Source: an uncultured Clostridia bacterium (GTDB lineage Bacteria; Bacillota; Clostridia; Christensenellales; UBA1242). From it: DNA of 9,879 nucleotides. The notes below the pieces were generated by a model that saw only the letters and a program-made list of their open reading frames with translations, was not told the DNA's origin and ran no database searches. Of this stretch, positions 1 to 7,200 are shown one piece after another. The stretch lies in the NCBI GenBank assembly GCA_944372715.1, contig CALVZZ010000040.1:1-9879 (forward strand). The letters run 5' to 3'. How positions within the stretch are numbered: position 1 is the first letter of the stretch; each line of letters opens with the position of its first letter. The position numbers and the translations under genes are program-made.

Positions 1-385
1 TCACTCCTGTTTTTTTCTTTATTAAATTTTTTATTTTTGAAGGTAAATTTTCACAAAACTGAGCTGTTCTCCTACATTGCCACACAATACTTTTGCAAGC
101 AGGCTTACCAGATTTTTTATTCCAAGCAACAACACTCTCTCTTTGGTTTGTTATTCCAATTCCAAAAACTTCATCAGCAGATAAACCTTCTGTAACCTTA
201 TCAAGACAAATTACAATTGCGTTATAAATTTCTTCAGCATCGTGTTCAACCCAACCTTCGTTTGGATAATATTGTTCAAAATTTAAGCTTTCTTGCTTTA
301 TAATTAATTTTTTTTGTACATCATACAAAACAACTCTAGCATTAGTTGTTCCTTCATCAATTCCAATAATGTATTTCTTTTTCAT
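1..385 (-). CDS. glpK: Glycerol kinase (FGGY family), N-terminal part, cut by window edge
   Basis: ATP-dependent phosphorylation of glycerol to sn-glycerol 3-phosphate, a cytosolic entry step into glycolysis and lipid synthesis. The 128 visible codons run from ATG at 385-383 to the left edge; the rest (such kinases are about 500 residues) lies outside. The start reads MKKKYIIGIDEGTTNARVV, the FGGY phosphate-binding motif with Asp10. Further on come GWVEHD (44-49), GIGITNQRES (75-84), whose Arg82-Glu83 correspond to the glycerol-contacting Arg-Glu of E. coli GlpK, and SIVWQCRRTA (99-108) with the substrate-site Trp102. ITNQRE plus VWQCRRT points to glycerol kinase rather than xylulo- or gluconokinase. 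The usual DQGTT is DEGTT here. No Shine-Dalgarno precedes the ATG; a TATAAT box lies only 6 bases upstream, so the mRNA may be leaderless. It is divergent from the GLUG-repeat gene. Family assignment is firm; glycerol as substrate is very likely. Confidence 0.93.
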   Translation of the reverse strand, partial: MKKKYIIGIDEGTTNARVVLYDVQKKLIIKQESLNFEQYYPNEGWVEHDAEEIYNAIVICLDKVTEGLSADEVFGIGITNQRESVVAWNKKSGKPACKSIVWQCRRTAQFCENLPSKIKNLIKKKTGV

Positions 386-391
386 AATTTT

Positions 392-419
392 ATTATACAT
401 AAAAAATATTTTTTTTCAA
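392..419 (-). promoter_or_regulatory. Putative glpK promoter, leaderless geometry
   Basis: On the minus strand TTGAAA (419-414) and a perfect TATAAT (397-392) are separated by 16 bases. Only 6 bases lie between the -10 box and the ATG at 385, so transcription would begin at or next to the start codon. An alternative with a longer leader is the TTGTCA box at 478-473, whose matching -10 is poorer. Confidence 0.5.
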
Positions 420-471
420 ATAAATTTAATTAATTTTAATTTTGAACATAAATAATAAATTTGATAATAGT

Positions 472-501
472 TTGACAAAAAAAATATTTAATGGTAAAAA
501 T
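472..501 (+). promoter_or_regulatory. Putative promoter of the GLUG-repeat gene
   Basis: A consensus TTGACA (472-477) is followed after 17 bases by TAAAAA (495-500, overlapping AAAAAT 496-501), a weaker -10 match. The predicted start of transcription is near 507, which is where the GGAGA Shine-Dalgarno lies, so the leader would be very short. The -35 box overlaps a minus-strand TTGTCA (478-473). Confidence 0.5.
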
Positions 502-515
502 AATATGGAGATTGT

Positions 516-2294
516 ATGTATAGCAAACTAAAAAATAAAAATTTTTTTAAATTGTATTTTTTTGTAAGTTTAAGTATAGTTTTTTTTACAATATGCTTTT
601 GTTATGTTTTTTTGCATAATAATTTAACTTGGCAAGATTATTTAAGTATAAATGCAATTGAAAATTTATCATATGAAAGTGGAAGTGGAACAGTAGATGA
701 CCCGTATATAATTGCTACTCCAACACAACTTGCAACAATAGCTTCTGTTTGTAATAACGGTAATAATTTTGAAAACACATATTTTAAATTAAAAAATAAT
801 ATAAGTTTATCAGGATATTCTTGGATTCCTATTGGGGGAACAGATAGATACACTGCAAATCCTTTTAGTGGAAATTTCGATGGTTGTGGTTATACAATTT
901 TTAATATAAATGTAAATGTTTCCAACAGATCAGCTGGATTGTTTGGATATATAAGCAATTCTAACATTTCAAATTTAGTTTTAGCAAGTGGGCAAATTAC
1001 TGGGGATATAAACGCAGGGGGGATTGCTGGTAAAGCTAGTAATTCTACGATAGAAAATTGTGCGAATTTGTCAGTCAATATATTTTCAAAGAAAAATTCA
1101 GGAGGAATTATAGGAGAAGGTAATTCAACGAGTTTTAATGCGTGTAAGAACAGTTCAACAATAATTACAAATAGTTCAGGATTTACAAACACAGGTACAG
1201 CAGGTGGAATATGTGGTTATTCTTCTTTATCAACTTTTTCATTGTGTTATAATAGTGGAAATGTCGGTTCAGCTAGTAATACATCAAATTATGTGGGTGG
1301 GATTTCTGGTTATTATGGAACTGTAACAAAATCATATAACTCTGGAACAATCGTTTCAGGTTCAACTAATTCACTTGGTTCGAGTGTAAATTATGCTGGT
1401 GGAATTGTAGGATATAATGGGCTTGTTAGCAGTTCTGGGAACTCTGGAAGCATAACAGCAAGAGCTTTAACAAAAACAAGTGAATCAACAATTAATGATT
1501 CTATAATCAAAGCTTTTGAAGTATATAAAACTAATTATTATATAAAGATAGAAAAAAATTGGAAAGAACCAAATGCTAATGTTGTGACGACAACTTCATC
1601 AAATGCATACGCAGGTGGAATATGTGGCTCTGCAATAGGTAATGTTGTGGATTGTTATAATATTGGTTCGGTAAGTGGGGGAAAGAAAACTGTAAGTGGA
1701 AAATTGACCTTTGTTTATATTAATAATATCAGTGAAATAGGGGTTAACGATAATTGGTTTAGTACTTTTGAAGCTACAAAAGTGGAATTCTCTTATACTG
1801 AAAAATACTATTACTCTCCAATTTGTGGACAAACATATGGAAGTATAGAAAATTGTTATGGAAATTTAAATTACGACAGAAATGTTGATGGTTTATTTTC
1901 AAATTATTTCGATGTAAAAGCTCCAAGCAATCGTGAGCCTTATTATAGATTTGAATATGGTAACGAATGGAATACCCCAACTCATTTTAACAATTATGGT
2001 AAATATTCAACATTTTTTGGTACGGGGAATTTTGGTGGTAGTAAGGAAACATTACAAACAAATATTGATACGCGAAATGGACTTTCAATTAGCATAAAAT
2101 GTAGGGTGGGTAACACTAATGATTATGTGACATTTAATCTTTATTCAAGAACCTTTAACAATGAAATTATTTTTATAAATAGGTCGAATGAAGAGATTAA
2201 AAACTTAGTTGGAAATGGGCTAAATTCAAATGTGTGGTATGTAGATAAGAACATAAACAATGGTTATCCATTCTTAAAAGAAATGGTATGGTAA
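516..2294 (+). CDS. Membrane-anchored exported protein with GLUG-type repeats
   Basis: 592 residues; likely a surface adhesin or matrix protein, exact partner unknown. GGAGA (507-511) lies 4 bases before the ATG. Residues 1-11 are basic and 12-32 form one hydrophobic signal or anchor segment. Residues 56-77 (GSGTVDDPYIIATPTQLATI) are the lead-in typical of GLUG proteins. Repeats of the form GGI.G...stI.nCyn.G.v occur at about 138-163, 166-189, 194-216 (degenerate), 228-251, 259-280, 293-315 and 365-388, with a weak further copy around 432-455 (PICGQTYGSIENCYGN). Two long insertions separate the later copies. The C-terminus ends in an aromatic WYVDKNINNGYPFLKEMVW block often seen closing GLUG regions. 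No LPXTG sorting signal or lipobox Cys is present, so anchoring is probably through the N-terminal segment. It is monocistronic, with its own promoter and a hairpin directly after the stop. The GLUG assignment is by eye. Confidence 0.85.
   Translation: MYSKLKNKNFFKLYFFVSLSIVFFTICFCYVFLHNNLTWQDYLSINAIENLSYESGSGTVDDPYIIATPTQLATIASVCNNGNNFENTYFKLKNNISLSGYSWIPIGGTDRYTANPFSGNFDGCGYTIFNINVNVSNRSAGLFGYISNSNISNLVLASGQITGDINAGGIAGKASNSTIENCANLSVNIFSKKNSGGIIGEGNSTSFNACKNSSTIITNSSGFTNTGTAGGICGYSSLSTFSLCYNSGNVGSASNTSNYVGGISGYYGTVTKSYNSGTIVSGSTNSLGSSVNYAGGIVGYNGLVSSSGNSGSITARALTKTSESTINDSIIKAFEVYKTNYYIKIEKNWKEPNANVVTTTSSNAYAGGICGSAIGNVVDCYNIGSVSGGKKTVSGKLTFVYINNISEIGVNDNWFSTFEATKVEFSYTEKYYYSPICGQTYGSIENCYGNLNYDRNVDGLFSNYFDVKAPSNREPYYRFEYGNEWNTPTHFNNYGKYSTFFGTGNFGGSKETLQTNIDTRNGLSISIKCRVGNTNDYVTFNLYSRTFNNEIIFINRSNEEIKNLVGNGLNSNVWYVDKNINNGYPFLKEMVW
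1200..1627 (+). repeat. 17-base identical direct repeat inside the GLUG gene
   Basis: GCAGGTGGAATATGTGG occurs identically at 1200-1216 and 1611-1627. Both copies encode Ala-Gly-Gly-Ile-Cys-Gly, the core of GLUG repeats 4 and 7. Other repeats use different codons at the same positions, so identity over 17 bases hints at a relatively recent copying event or conversion between these two units. The feature spans both copies and the sequence between them. Confidence 0.6.
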
Positions 2295-2296
2295 AA

Positions 2297-2330
2297 AAAA
2301 GCTAAACAAAATGTTTAGCTTTTAATTTTT
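2297..2330. terminator. Bidirectional intrinsic terminator between convergent genes
   Basis: AAAAGCTAAACA (2297-2308) pairs perfectly with TGTTTAGCTTTT (2312-2323) around a 3-base loop AAA, giving a 12-bp stem. On the plus strand it is followed by AATTTTT (T-rich to 2330), terminating the GLUG gene. On the minus strand the A-run at 2293-2300 becomes a U-run, terminating the regulator gene. The stop codon of the minus-strand gene (2324-2322) lies within the edge of the hairpin. Confidence 0.85.
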
Positions 2331-3179
2331 ATTTGAGTGTTTAATAAAATTTACAATTGTGATTATTATTCCTGCAATTGGGAATATAATCCAAGAAGGA
2401 TGCCATATTTTAAAAAATACACCAAATAAAATATAAACTATGGTTGCTGTTAAAAGTATAATTCCAGATATGGAGTCAAAGATATTTGATTTGTGTTCAG
2501 AGTTTTTGTAGCCTAATTCTTTTTCTAGAGCATCATACATTATTTCGCCATAAATAAAGAAACAAACTGCCATAGCAATAATAGAAAAGAATATTGGTAG
2601 ATAAAGTCCGTAAGATGTAAATTCGTGCAAACATATTATGATGATTGGAGAGGCAATTGTAAAAAATATACCAACAGATATGTAGTGTATGTATTTTTTC
2701 CCATATGTAAATTTTCTTTTTATAATATCTTTTGTAATACTCATATCAAATAAAATACAGAATGATAGGGCAAAACTGCCTAAAATGATAGAAACATAAA
2801 TTTGATATGGTACATCAAAAGCCATACAACTAAATAATATTATAATATCAGCAAATATAAGAGTTAATTCAATTATAATTTGAAGTGCTATGTTTCTTGT
2901 TATTGCTGATGGTTTAATTACTTTTTTTTCTTCAACATTCTCTTTTTTGGTGATGTTTACATTCAAGCTTAACTCATTTATTTTACCCTTTAATAGTTCA
3001 TCAATTGAAATATTAAATAAGTTTGATAGGGCAATAAGCTGAGTTGTTTCTGGATATGTTTCACCGTTTTCCCATTTGCTTATGGTTTTGTTGCTAACTC
3101 CAATTTGTTTTGCAAGTTCTGATTGTGTTAGGTTTTTGCTTTTACGCAGTTCATAAAGAAGTTTTGCAAATTCATTCAT
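2322..3179 (-). CDS. XRE-family HTH regulator with polytopic membrane domain
   Basis: 285 residues. Residues 5-62 form a Cro/C1-type helix-turn-helix: ELRKSKNLTQSELAKQIGVS is followed by NKTISKWENGETYPE, the recognition helix, then a fourth helix ending SIDELLKGK. A charged linker (66-90, KKENVEEKKVIK) joins it to about six hydrophobic segments near 97-119, 126-144, 164-184, 190-210, 236-256 and 263-280, so the DNA-binding head should sit on the cytoplasmic face of the membrane. HTH proteins with membrane tails are common in Clostridia; their signals are mostly unknown. The start is ATG 3179, behind a strong Shine-Dalgarno; an upstream in-frame ATG at 3218 would add 13 unlikely residues. Targets are not shown by the sequence. 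The divergent surface-protein operon, with repeat elements between, is the obvious candidate along with its own gene. Confidence 0.9.
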   Translation of the reverse strand: MNEFAKLLYELRKSKNLTQSELAKQIGVSNKTISKWENGETYPETTQLIALSNLFNISIDELLKGKINELSLNVNITKKENVEEKKVIKPSAITRNIALQIIIELTLIFADIIILFSCMAFDVPYQIYVSIILGSFALSFCILFDMSITKDIIKRKFTYGKKYIHYISVGIFFTIASPIIIICLHEFTSYGLYLPIFFSIIAMAVCFFIYGEIMYDALEKELGYKNSEHKSNIFDSISGIILLTATIVYILFGVFFKIWHPSWIIFPIAGIIITIVNFIKHSNKN

Positions 3180-3180
3180 A

Positions 3181-3188
3181 ATCACCTC
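3181..3188 (-). promoter_or_regulatory. Strong Shine-Dalgarno that fixes the regulator start
   Basis: GAGGTGAT on the minus strand (3188-3181) is an 8-base match to the anti-Shine-Dalgarno complement AGGAGGTGATC and lies directly before TATG at 3180-3177. Nothing comparable precedes the longer in-frame start at 3218, so 3179 is preferred. Confidence 0.85.
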
Positions 3189-3194
3189 ATACGA

Positions 3195-3223
3195 ATTGTA
3201 CCATAATTTGCATTTCAATACAA
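3195..3223 (-). promoter_or_regulatory. Putative promoter of the XRE regulator
   Basis: On the minus strand TTGTAT (3223-3218) and TACAAT (3200-3195) are separated by 17 bases. Transcription would start near 3188, at the first base of the Shine-Dalgarno, so the leader would be about 9 bases. This promoter overlaps the longer alternative N-terminus of the regulator, which further argues against that start. Confidence 0.55.
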
Positions 3224-3245
3224 TAATATTATAAATTTTTTTAAA

Positions 3246-3268
3246 AAATTCTCTTTTAAGGAGAATTT
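3246..3268. repeat. Inverted repeat, candidate operator between divergent genes
   Basis: AAATTCTC (3246-3253) and GAGAATTT (3261-3268) are perfect complements around the 7-base spacer TTTTAAG. An 8+7+8 dyad is the right size for a dimeric HTH protein. It lies about 20 bases upstream of the regulator's -35 box and about 75 bases upstream of the extended -10 of the rightward operon. It is not followed by a T-run on the plus strand, and the minus strand has only a mixed T-rich stretch, so a terminator role is less likely. Operator function is inferred. Confidence 0.4.
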
Positions 3269-3271
3269 ATA

Positions 3272-3294
3272 GAACTTTATATGGAACTTTATGT
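3272..3294. repeat. Tandem direct repeat GAACTTTAT with 12-base period
   Basis: GAACTTTATAT (3272-3282) is followed by GAACTTTATGT (3284-3294), identical at 10 of 11 positions. The period of 12 bases is close to one helical turn, so two bound proteins would sit on nearly the same DNA face. It lies about 50 bases upstream of the extended -10 of the rightward operon. It may be an activator or repressor site, or chance in AT-rich DNA. Confidence 0.4.
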
Positions 3295-3342
3295 AAAAAT
3301 ATATGTTTTTTTAAAAATTACTTTAATTTTTTGTTACAATTT

Positions 3343-3350
3343 GCTATAAT
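3343..3350 (+). promoter_or_regulatory. Extended -10 promoter of the two-gene surface operon
   Basis: TATAAT (3345-3350) is preceded by TGC (the TGN extension begins at base 3342 or 3343), the extended -10 form. The -35 region is poor (TTTAAT at 3322-3327, 17-base spacing), as is usual for extended -10 promoters or those needing an activator. Transcription should begin near 3357, leaving a leader of about 13 bases to ATG 3370. Confidence 0.6.
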
Positions 3351-3369
3351 TCAAACATAAATAAAGAAT

Positions 3370-4257
3370 ATGAAAGGGCTAATGAAAAAGCTGTTTAATA
3401 AAAGAATAATAGTTTCACTTGTAATATTGATTGTGTTATCTTCCGTTACAGGTTATTTTGCTGCACAGTTTTATATTGACAGATTTATGATAGAAGTCCA
3501 AGCTGTAACTGAATCTGAGGAAAGAGTCAGAGATAATGTCAATACCGTTCTAGCAAGGAATAGTGGCAAACTCCCAGAAGAAGTAAGTGCAACCGACAGT
3601 TTTATAATTGCTGAATATAACCTAAGCAAGAAGACAAGCATAAAGAAAACAACATCAGGTACCGTGACGGCAGCAGGAATAAAACAAGGTTTATATGCTG
3701 AAAAAATTTTTCAAGATGGACAATATTATTCAATGAAAATTTCAAGTGGCTTGGTAAGTTTGGCATCTAGGTTTTATTATACCATTGGAGATGAAACAAT
3801 AGCTTTTTATAGTGGAACAGATATTCAGACAGAGTCGGCAAAATTTCCCGCAGAACCAAATGAGTTATACACTCTTGCAGAATATAAAGCAATGTATGGT
3901 AGTCCAATTTCATATTTTGTAAATTATATTGTTAGCAGTAACACTGTAAAGGAAGAAGAATTTTTAGGTAAAACAGAGAACAACAATTACAAGTTTAGGG
4001 TAATGCTTGACACTTCTTTTTCTGTTATGAATTATTCATTTGAGATTAAAACAACTTCTGGTTCAAGTAAACTTCCAAGATTTAATAGCATTGAATTGAC
4101 CTTTGAAATTGATGAAAATTTTAATTTTTGCGAAATCAATATTGATGAAAATTACGATGTTTCAATACAGCAGTTGGGTTCTATGTATGTGGGTACAACA
4201 GGTGTTTTGACAGAAAAATATGAATATGATGGGAATTTTGAAATTCCAAGGAGTTAA
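3370..4257 (+). CDS. Single-pass exported protein of unknown function, first gene of surface operon
   Basis: 295 residues, not recognised as a named family. After a basic start (MKGLMKKLFNKR) one hydrophobic segment (about 13-33) acts as uncleaved signal-anchor or signal peptide; there is no lipobox Cys. Residues 40-70 are polar and probably helical. The rest is beta-rich, with SGTVTAAGIKQGLYAEKI and DGQYYSMKISSG (about 97-127) and a C-terminal half with alternating strands such as IELTFEIDENFNFCEINIDE. This resembles single-domain LolA/LppX-like exported proteins and the units in the next gene, which is an inference. The start could instead be ATG 3382 (MKKLFNKR), preceded by AAAGGG only 3 bases away; neither start has a good Shine-Dalgarno. 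The last two codons contain the ribosome-binding site of the next gene, so the two are probably translationally coupled. Confidence 0.85.
   Translation: MKGLMKKLFNKRIIVSLVILIVLSSVTGYFAAQFYIDRFMIEVQAVTESEERVRDNVNTVLARNSGKLPEEVSATDSFIIAEYNLSKKTSIKKTTSGTVTAAGIKQGLYAEKIFQDGQYYSMKISSGLVSLASRFYYTIGDETIAFYSGTDIQTESAKFPAEPNELYTLAEYKAMYGSPISYFVNYIVSSNTVKEEEFLGKTENNNYKFRVMLDTSFSVMNYSFEIKTTSGSSKLPRFNSIELTFEIDENFNFCEINIDENYDVSIQQLGSMYVGTTGVLTEKYEYDGNFEIPRS
4248..4253 (+). promoter_or_regulatory. Shine-Dalgarno supporting a TTG start at 4261
   Basis: AAGGAG lies in the final codons of the upstream gene, 7 bases before TTG 4261, which is ideal spacing. The first in-frame ATG is about codon 77 and would remove the membrane segment, so the TTG is the better start. 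Confidence 0.85.
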
Positions 4258-4260
4258 TTT

Positions 4261-7200
4261 TTGAAAGAATTTGAAAGTAAAATTGAAGAAATAGAAAAGG
4301 AAAAAGAAAAAAAGAAAAAATTTTCTTTTAAAAGACTTTTTGCATATATTGGCTTATATGTAATTCTTTCATTCTGCTTTGCTTTTGTAATTGTTTTAGG
4401 TACTGACACAACATCTTCATTAAGTACTCCAACACTTGGTGGAGAAGAAGATGTACCACCATCAGCTTTTGCAAATCTTGTAAACAACCTAATGACAATG
4501 GAAGATTTTTCAACAAACTTAAATTTAGATGTTGAAACTCCTGAAAGTACTAATTTTAAAATAAGTGGCAAGGTTGATGTGGTTTTGTATGAAGGGTATT
4601 CAGGAGCTGAGGTAAATGCAAACATAAAGCTTGTTTATAATGAGCAAAGTTACGATCTCAATTTACTTTATAAAAATGAGTATATATATTTGTCAGTTAA
4701 TGATTATAACTATACTTTTAATACATCAACATTTATATCAGGACTTATGATGACTTTACAAACTTTTGGTATTAATGTGGGTGGTTTAGATAGCTTATTT
4801 CAAAATTTTGATATGTCTATTTTAAATGATATTGAAAGTTTGTTAAGTGAAGAGCAGTTTGATGATTACAACCTTTTGACACTTTCTGCTTTTGATGGAC
4901 TGCAAGTAAAAATTCAGACAGACAAAAATTATGCAGTTAATAAAATTTATTTTGATGAATTTGTTTTAGAAGGATACAATCTTTGTGCTTCTATTGATTT
5001 ATTTGATGTAAATAACAATAAAATAATTGAAATTCCTCAAAAAGATTATGTAGATATAACACAAACTGCTTCGTTGTTAAATGTTTTATCAAATACAATT
5101 AATGAAAATGTTATAAATGCGAATATAAGTGTTGTTGGTGAAAATTCCTTTAATGCTAATTTAGTTGTAGATAGGACTGAAAACATAAAATTACAATTAT
5201 TATCAAATTTGTACAATAAAGATTTAATTTTACATTACGAAAATGAAACTGTTTATGCTTCATTTGATAAAGTTATGTTGAAGGCAAATGTTCAAGACAT
5301 AGATGATTATATTTCTGCAATAAAAAAATTTATAAATGTGGATTTTTCAAATCTTATAAATTCTGATAATATATATAGCATTTTACATACCATTTTAAAT
5401 ATTAAAGAAATTTCAAAAGATGAAGATAAGATAATATTAAACATAAACGATTATATAATTGAAATTAAAACACAAGATGAGAAGTTAAAAAGCATAAGTT
5501 TTAATGTTCAGGGAAATTTAGTAAATATAAATTTAGATTATTTTGCAACTTTTAAAGAAATAGATTTTAACGAATTTATAGATGCAAAAAATATGTTGGA
5601 TTTTATTGATCCTTTGTTAAACACACTTAAAGCAAGTAATTATCAAGGTAAAATTTTTGTTGAATACTTAAATGAAAAGATTGAAATAGATTATAAATTA
5701 AACACTGCAAACGGAATTGTGTTTGAGCTTGAAACTCAATATCTAGGTGTTAATGTTTTGGTTCAACTTATAAACGATAAAATTTACTTAGATATTAACA
5801 ATGTAAAGATTGTTGCAACTATGGATGAATTTCAAGATCTTTGCAAGTTTGTTTTGAATAAATTAAATTTAGAAAAAACAAATCTTTCTATTGAAGACAT
5901 ATTGGCAAGTGATAAGTTAATACAAAATTTTTCATCTATAATAAATGGATTGTTATTTAAAACTTTTGATTTTGAAATCATATTAAAACATAACGAAAAT
6001 TATATATCAAATTTATCAATTAATTATAAAGATTTTACAGCAAGTTTATCTTTGGACATTGTGAATGAAGAAGAGTTGAATTTGGTTCCAATAGGGGAAT
6101 ATGTAAAGTTTGAAGATGTTAAAGAGTTAGCTAATAATATTTACAACTTAATAAAATCTGATAATTATAATGTTGATGTAAATATAGAATATGAAGATAT
6201 AACTCTTGTGGGGTATATCGGTTATAGAAATGGGAAAATTAATGCGTCTTTAAATGTTGCTTATAGAGATATAGCTGGAAGTATAGTAATTGAAAATAAT
6301 ATTGTGTATTTAAATGTTAAAGGTTTTAAAATTTCTTGTGATTTGCAAAACATTGATAAATTATTATCTTTTATTGAAGATGAATTTAATTTTAATTTTG
6401 GTAATTTAAACGATGAATTAATTTCAATAAAAGAAAAAATAAATAAAGAAAATATACAAAAAATTATTGATAAATTAATTTTAAATTACAATAAAAATGA
6501 ATTTTTAATTAATTTTGAAAATTATAATTTGGCTATAAATTTAATTAATAATAAAATTAATTCATTATATTTAACATTTGCAAACGGAAATGCCTATGTT
6601 GGTTTTACCGATGAAAAAGACATTATTATAGAACAGGGTTATTATATTGATCTCATAGAAAATTTACCATTAATTTCTGCAACTAAAAAGGTGTTCGAAC
6701 AAGGTTCGTTAAGTGGAGATATTGTTTTAGATTTTAATCTTTACGGTGAAAAAAATACACTGTATGTAAATTATAAAGTGGATTTTAAAAATGACATACA
6801 AGCATATTTGAGTACTACATTTAAGGGATTAAACATAAATGTTTATTATGTAAATGATATGTTTTACATAGATATTGTTGGGCTAAAAATTAAACTTGCC
6901 TTTGCAGATTTTGACGAACTAATTGCATTTATAAATAAAACATTTAAAACAGAAATTGTATTTGAAATGCCAAAATTTGACATAAACAGCTTAAATCTTG
7001 ATATTGTTGAAGAAATAGAAAATGAAGTTGGACTGTCTACAATTAACTTCAAAAATAATATTATTTTAAAAGTTTATTATTCAGATATTGTAAGTAAGGT
7101 GTGTGTAAATTACAATGACATTTCAGTTGAATTAAACTGTACCAAATTTGATGATATTGTTTTTGAAAAAATTGATTATAGTCAGTATAGGGAATATGAT

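Noticed and set aside
420..470. AT-rich self-complementary stretch TTAATTAATTTTAATT as a hairpin or operator
   Set aside because: Palindromic words of this kind are expected by chance in DNA this AT-rich, and there is no GC-containing stem.
638..1980. Four minus-strand open frames opposite the GLUG gene (638-853, 890-1192, 1599-1832, 1774-1980)
   Set aside because: They lie antisense to a long gene with clear protein repeats, have no Shine-Dalgarno or recognisable domains, and their composition mirrors the opposite strand.
3180..3218. Longer N-terminus for the XRE regulator from ATG 3218
   Set aside because: It would add 13 residues atypical of XRE proteins, overlaps the likely -10 box, and the strong Shine-Dalgarno serves ATG 3179.
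4255..4260. Gene at 3370 and the giant gene as one gene broken by a point mutation to TAA
   Set aside because: The second part has its own well-spaced AAGGAG, a fresh charged N-terminus and its own membrane segment, which is the layout of two genes. The shared frame is noted as a finding.
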